From contig NC_081413.1 in the NCBI RefSeq assembly GCF_030272615.1, forward strand, positions 160,764,849 to 160,828,848: a stretch of DNA of 64,000 bases. The letters run 5' to 3'. Positions 60,363 through 64,000 of the stretch are shown here, one piece after another; position 1 is the first letter of the stretch; every line of letters starts with the position of its first letter. Position numbers and translations under genes: made by a program. The DNA is from Cryptomeria japonica (lineage: Eukaryota; Streptophyta; Pinopsida; Cupressales; Cupressaceae). Under the pieces are notes generated by a model. It did not search any database. It was not told the origin of the DNA and saw nothing but the letters and a program-made list of their open reading frames with translations.

Positions 60363-61640
60363 TTAGTTTGTCGGTTTTGATATTTCCACACTAGGTGTAG
60401 AAACTGGTTCCTCTTCCAACATTATTGGTTTCTTCCTCCAGGTTTTGTTCATGTCCGCTTGAATTGTTTCAGCATCAATTTCTCCTTCCGGAGTGACCGG
60501 TATATCATCAAATATACTCTTTCTTCTTCTGTAGAATCTTGCAATGTGACCCGGTTTGTTGCAGTGATAGCAAACCATTATAGGTGCTCTCCAAGGTCCA
60601 TTGTACATGTTTCCATTCTTCCTTCTGCATGTTGTAGCAGTGTGACCATAACCATGACAGATCATACAATTTTCTCTCCATTCGTTTGCTGCTTGATGGC
60701 CACCGCTTCTTGGCTGATGATTGAAGACATTAAACTGGTTACGGTTCCGATTCACAAAAGGTTCAGGACCAATTCCTTGGGTCCTTTGAGGATATCTTCT
60801 AGTGTTATTCATCATAGACCTGCATTCAAATGCTCTATGCCCAAACTTGTTGCATGCATAACAATGACCATTTAACTTATTAGATCTAGATACATTGTTA
60901 ATAAAGTAAGGAAAATTATTGTAGGCTTTGCTCCTACATACATTGGCAGTGTGTCCTTCTTTAAGACAGTTAAAGCAAATAGGTTTGAATTTTTGCTTAC
61001 CTTTTCCTTTGAATGTCAGTTGCTTCTTTGATTCTTCAGCATTTGTTCCTGAGGATTCTCCTTCCTCATGTCTAGAGAAACCAAGTCTATTGGTATTCTT
61101 TACTAGTCTAGATGACTCAAGTTTTTGCTCTAGCTTGACAGTACTTTTGCTGAACTTAGCAAGTATTTCCTTTGACTCAGAGAGTTCTTTGGAAATAGCA
61201 GTATTTTCTCCATTAGGCTTGCATTTTCAGAGATGGCTATGTTCAGTTCATCTTGTACTCCTTCTTTTTCCATTCTGCTCTCATGAAGGCGAGCAGTCAG
61301 TGCACTAATCTCTTGTTTCAACTTGGAGATCTCATGATCTCTGTCCTTCACCAGATCTTCAGCTTTCCTTCTGTTCTCAAGCTCTTGACTAAACTGGATA
61401 GTCAGTCCTTCCAACTCCTTTCTCAGGTTAGAATTTGATTCATTCAACTTATTTACTTTTGCTATCATGGCTTCCATATCTTCTTCATCTGCAGAACTAT
61501 TTTCAGATAGCTCCATCGTCTTTTCTGCATGTTCTCTCCTTTTTGCTTGAGATGCCTTATATTTGACCATAAGATCATCATAGGCTTTCTCAGATTGAGT
61601 GAACTATTGAGTAAGTTCCCTCAAGATGTATTCCCCCATA
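60363..61640 (-). pseudogene. element D ORF1, coiled coil plus four zinc knuckles (Gag-like)
   Basis: From about 61640 the minus strand encodes a coiled coil (KASQAKRREHAEKTMEL, then VNKLNESNSNLRKELEG and LEQKLESSRL). A one-base shift lies near 61200. Four knuckles follow: CFNCLKEGHTANVC (about 60950), CYACNKFGHRAFEC (about 60850), CMICHGYGHTATTC (about 60650) and CYHCNKPGHIARFY (last Cys changed to Tyr). The tail up to 60363 is Thr/Glu/Lys-rich. It is like ORF1 of A, B and E in design, although the sequence is more distant. It probably binds RNA and builds the particle. Confidence 0.78.
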
Positions 61641-61674
61641 TCTCTTTCCAAGTGGTTAAACTTATAGAAAGGTA

Positions 61675-61688
61675 GGCTTTGATACCAA
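61675..61688 (-). other. primer-binding site of element D
   Basis: Minus strand TTGGTATCAAAGCC, one G-to-A change from the Met-tRNA site, one base inside the 5' LTR. Confidence 0.8.
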
Positions 61689-61689
61689 T

Positions 61690-62850
61690 TGATGAATACT
61701 AAGAGGGGGGGTGAATTAGTATACCCAAAACCTCTTCTCTAAAACACTTAAATAGTCTAAAGATAAACTAGTAAAACAGTTTAATAGACAGACTGGTTAT
61801 CACACATGCAAACCAAAATGCAAATAAAGCATTCACCCACAAAAGCAATACAACCATAACACAAGATATTTGACGTGGAAACCCAAATGGGAAAAACCAC
61901 GGTGAGATGGAATTCGCAAGTCACCATCTGCAGAATAGAAACCAAACCGGTTAAGGTCTTACAATTTTCTTCACCAGAACAGATCTTGTTAGGAATCTCA
62001 ATCTCTATTAGGAGATAATTCTGATTAAAGACTACCTTGCTAGAGGATTTTAGATTCACAAAGGTGAACCACCTTGTTAGAGGATTTTACAAAAGGCTTT
62101 TCGGCCTACCTAGTTAAGGGCTATAGACTTGTCAAAGATTTGAGTAATCAACAAGTGTTTGATCTATCTAATAGCATAGACTGCTTGGTTAGATCTAGTA
62201 TAGCTTATAGCTAATGCATTCCAGCATTACTTCAGTCTTCTCTATTTCTCACTCAGTTACAACCTGATCTTCTCAAATAAGATCACTCTTACAACAACTC
62301 ATCAACCACCTTAAACCCTAGCACAACATAAACCTTTTCAGCAACAACCTAAAACCCTAGACATGATGTCCTTTTAAAGGAATTTGATTTCATGTCGGTC
62401 CAATAGGATTACATTACAATTTCCTAGGTTCAATGAATCTAGACATACTCAGTAGCATGACACAAGAAGCACCGTCAGTGTGTCGACATTGTCAAACAAT
62501 CGGTGGACTGGTAACTCATCACAAAATGTTGGTTGGTAACTCATCACAAAGTATTACTAGTTCATACAAAATACCGGTTGTCGGTTTGACAAAAATGAAG
62601 ACTGGTAAGAATGTGTTATGCCACTTTGCTCCCTCGTACTGCTTGAGATCTATGGACTGCTTGGGGTCGACATGCCACTTCAATCTGGGAAACACATTCT
62701 ACAAAATCACCAATAGTCTAAAGACTAGAATACAACATACCGGTTGGAACAGATACCGATTGAGCTCTAGCTCATACATATAAAGGGGATCTTAATGCAA
62801 GTGTCTGTCCATCAATGACAATCACAACATAAACATCAAAAATGCCAACA
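61690..62850 (-). repeat. element D 5' LTR
   Basis: Plus-strand ends TGATGAATACTAAGAGG and AAAATGCCAACA. Matches 55133-56285 over its whole length. Confidence 0.82.
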
Positions 62851-64000
62851 GGTATGACCCCAAGCTGATCTCTGAGATATTCAAAAGTCTCCTTAGGTAG
62901 AGGTTTAGTAAAGATATCTGCAATCTGTTCTTTAGTATTCACATAAACCAATTGTATTTCCTTTGCTTCAATATTTTCCCTTAGAAAATTCAGTTTGATA
63001 GAAACATGTTTGGTTTTGGAATGTAATACTGGATTCTTAAATATATCAATTGCTGCAGTGTTATCACAATAGATAATAATAGGTTCCTTACATTTTACTT
63101 TTATGTCTTTCAACATTTGCTTGAGCCATAGTACCTATGTATAGTTAGTTGCTACTACAACATATTTTGATTCTACTGTTGATAAAGATGTACAACTTTA
63201 TTTCTTACTCAACCAAGAAACTAGTCTGTTTCCAAGAAAGAATGCTCTACCAGTGGTGCTTTTTCTATCATTCACATATCCTTCCCAATTTGCATTTGTG
63301 TATGCACATAATTCAAAGTTTTCATCTCTAGGATACCATAATCCAAGATTTATAGTACCTTGTAAGTACCGGAAAATCCTTTTTAGTGTTGATTCATGAT
63401 TTTCTCTAGGATTACTTTGAAATCTTGAAACAATGCATACTGCATTCATAATATCAGGTCTGGTTAGTGTCAAATATAGTAAACCTCCTATCATAGATTT
63501 GTATCTAGTTGGATTAACAAGTGTAGATTCATCCCTTAGTGATAATTTGTCATTTGTGGTCATAGGTGTGCTTACTGGTTTAGAGTTCTCCATCCCAAAT
63601 TTTTTTAGTAATGCTTTTAAGTACTTAGATTGACACAAGTATATACCTTTATCAGTCTGTGAAATCTGCAATCCTAAAAAAGAATTTTATTTCACCAATC
63701 ATAGACATTTCAAATTCTTGGTGCATTTTAATAGAAAATTCTTTACATAATCCATCTTCTCCTCCAAAGATTATATCATCAACAAATACTTCTATAACTA
63801 GGATGTCATCATTAGTCACTTTATAGTATAAATTGATGTCTTCATTACCTTTAGAAAAACCAATCTTAAAAAGATATTTATCCAATCTTGTATACCAAGC
63901 TCTTGGTGCTTGCTTTAAACCATACAAAGCTTTTCTTAACCTACAAACCATATCTTTGTTATCTGTCAAAGAAAATCCATCAGGTTGTTCAATGCAAACT
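62851..64000 (-). pseudogene. Copia RT-RNase H fragment (G), runs off the window
   Basis: On the minus strand the window edge falls inside reverse transcriptase (LYGLKQAPRAWYTRLDKYLF, active site VFVDDIIFGGEDG). RNase H follows: YKSMIGGLLYLTLTRPDIM, CAYTNANWEGYVNDRKST, IIYCDNTAAIDIF, HVSIKLNFL and KPLPKETFEYLRDQLGVIP, where element D's LTR begins. Wording is very close to element C, so this is the same family. One shift occurs in an A run near 63665 and stops occur near 63140-63200. It may be the upstream half of Copia F, with D inserted between, but the doubled 60-bp tail argues against simple insertion. Confidence 0.88.

Larger units (their letters stand above)
55133..62850 (-). mobile_element. 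element D: pol-less LTR retrotransposon with two ORFs
   Basis: LTRs at 55133-56285 and 61690-62850 enclose primer-binding site, ORF1 (60363-61640) and ORF2 (56607-59914) on the minus strand. No pol domain is visible although the interior is 5.4 kb. The LTRs differ by roughly 9 percent in the first 95 bp. The left LTR lacks the outermost 9 or so bases. Flanking Copia sequence does not form a normal 5-bp target duplication. Confidence 0.82.

Overview
The window looks like intergenic DNA from a large, retrotransposon-rich plant nuclear genome. Plant LTR retrotransposons of both Copia and Gypsy type carry primer-binding sites matching plant initiator-Met tRNA, their LTRs are decayed and nested, and I could not identify a single ordinary host gene. 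A gymnosperm-like giant genome is my guess; nothing in the sequence proves it. Almost every coding frame is broken, mostly by TAG or TAA codons where relatives keep glutamine, plus a few short indels.

Layout. 1-5705: old sequence with degenerate repeats and a decayed element ending in a long LTR (from 3206). 5706-6188: the 5' end of a Gypsy-type element on the minus strand. 6189-14837: complete pol-less LTR element A (minus), flanked by ATATT on both sides and itself hit by a 1.75-kb solo LTR (8606-10360). 15446-22074: five tandem units of about 1.3 kb, each holding five 47-49 bp subrepeats. 22075-35237: an old ORF2-bearing element L (minus), split by complete element B (22464-27858, plus, pol-less) and complete Copia element C (27950-34710, plus, flanked by TCATA). 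35238-38169: LTR-like sequence I interrupted by Copia fragment J. 38622-48999: a Gypsy chromovirus-like element whose gag-RT part is present twice, head to head, followed by a full pol and a 3.8-kb LTR that contains six 22-bp palindromes. 50060-53752: LTR of H, hit by pol-less element E. 53753-64000: Copia sequence F/G (minus), with pol-less element D (55133-62850, minus) between its two parts.

The most unusual recurring content is a family seen five times (A, B, D, E, L). These elements have Copia-like LTRs, a Met-tRNA primer-binding site and a polypurine tract, but no visible protease, integrase or reverse transcriptase. ORF1 is a coiled coil followed by four CCHC zinc knuckles. ORF2, where present, is a long protein with a conserved N-terminal domain of about 350-400 residues that I do not recognise, then low-complexity or coiled-coil sequence. 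These elements share LTR modules and the post-primer leader with autonomous Copia C, so C-type elements are the likely source of the enzymes that mobilised them. This is inference.
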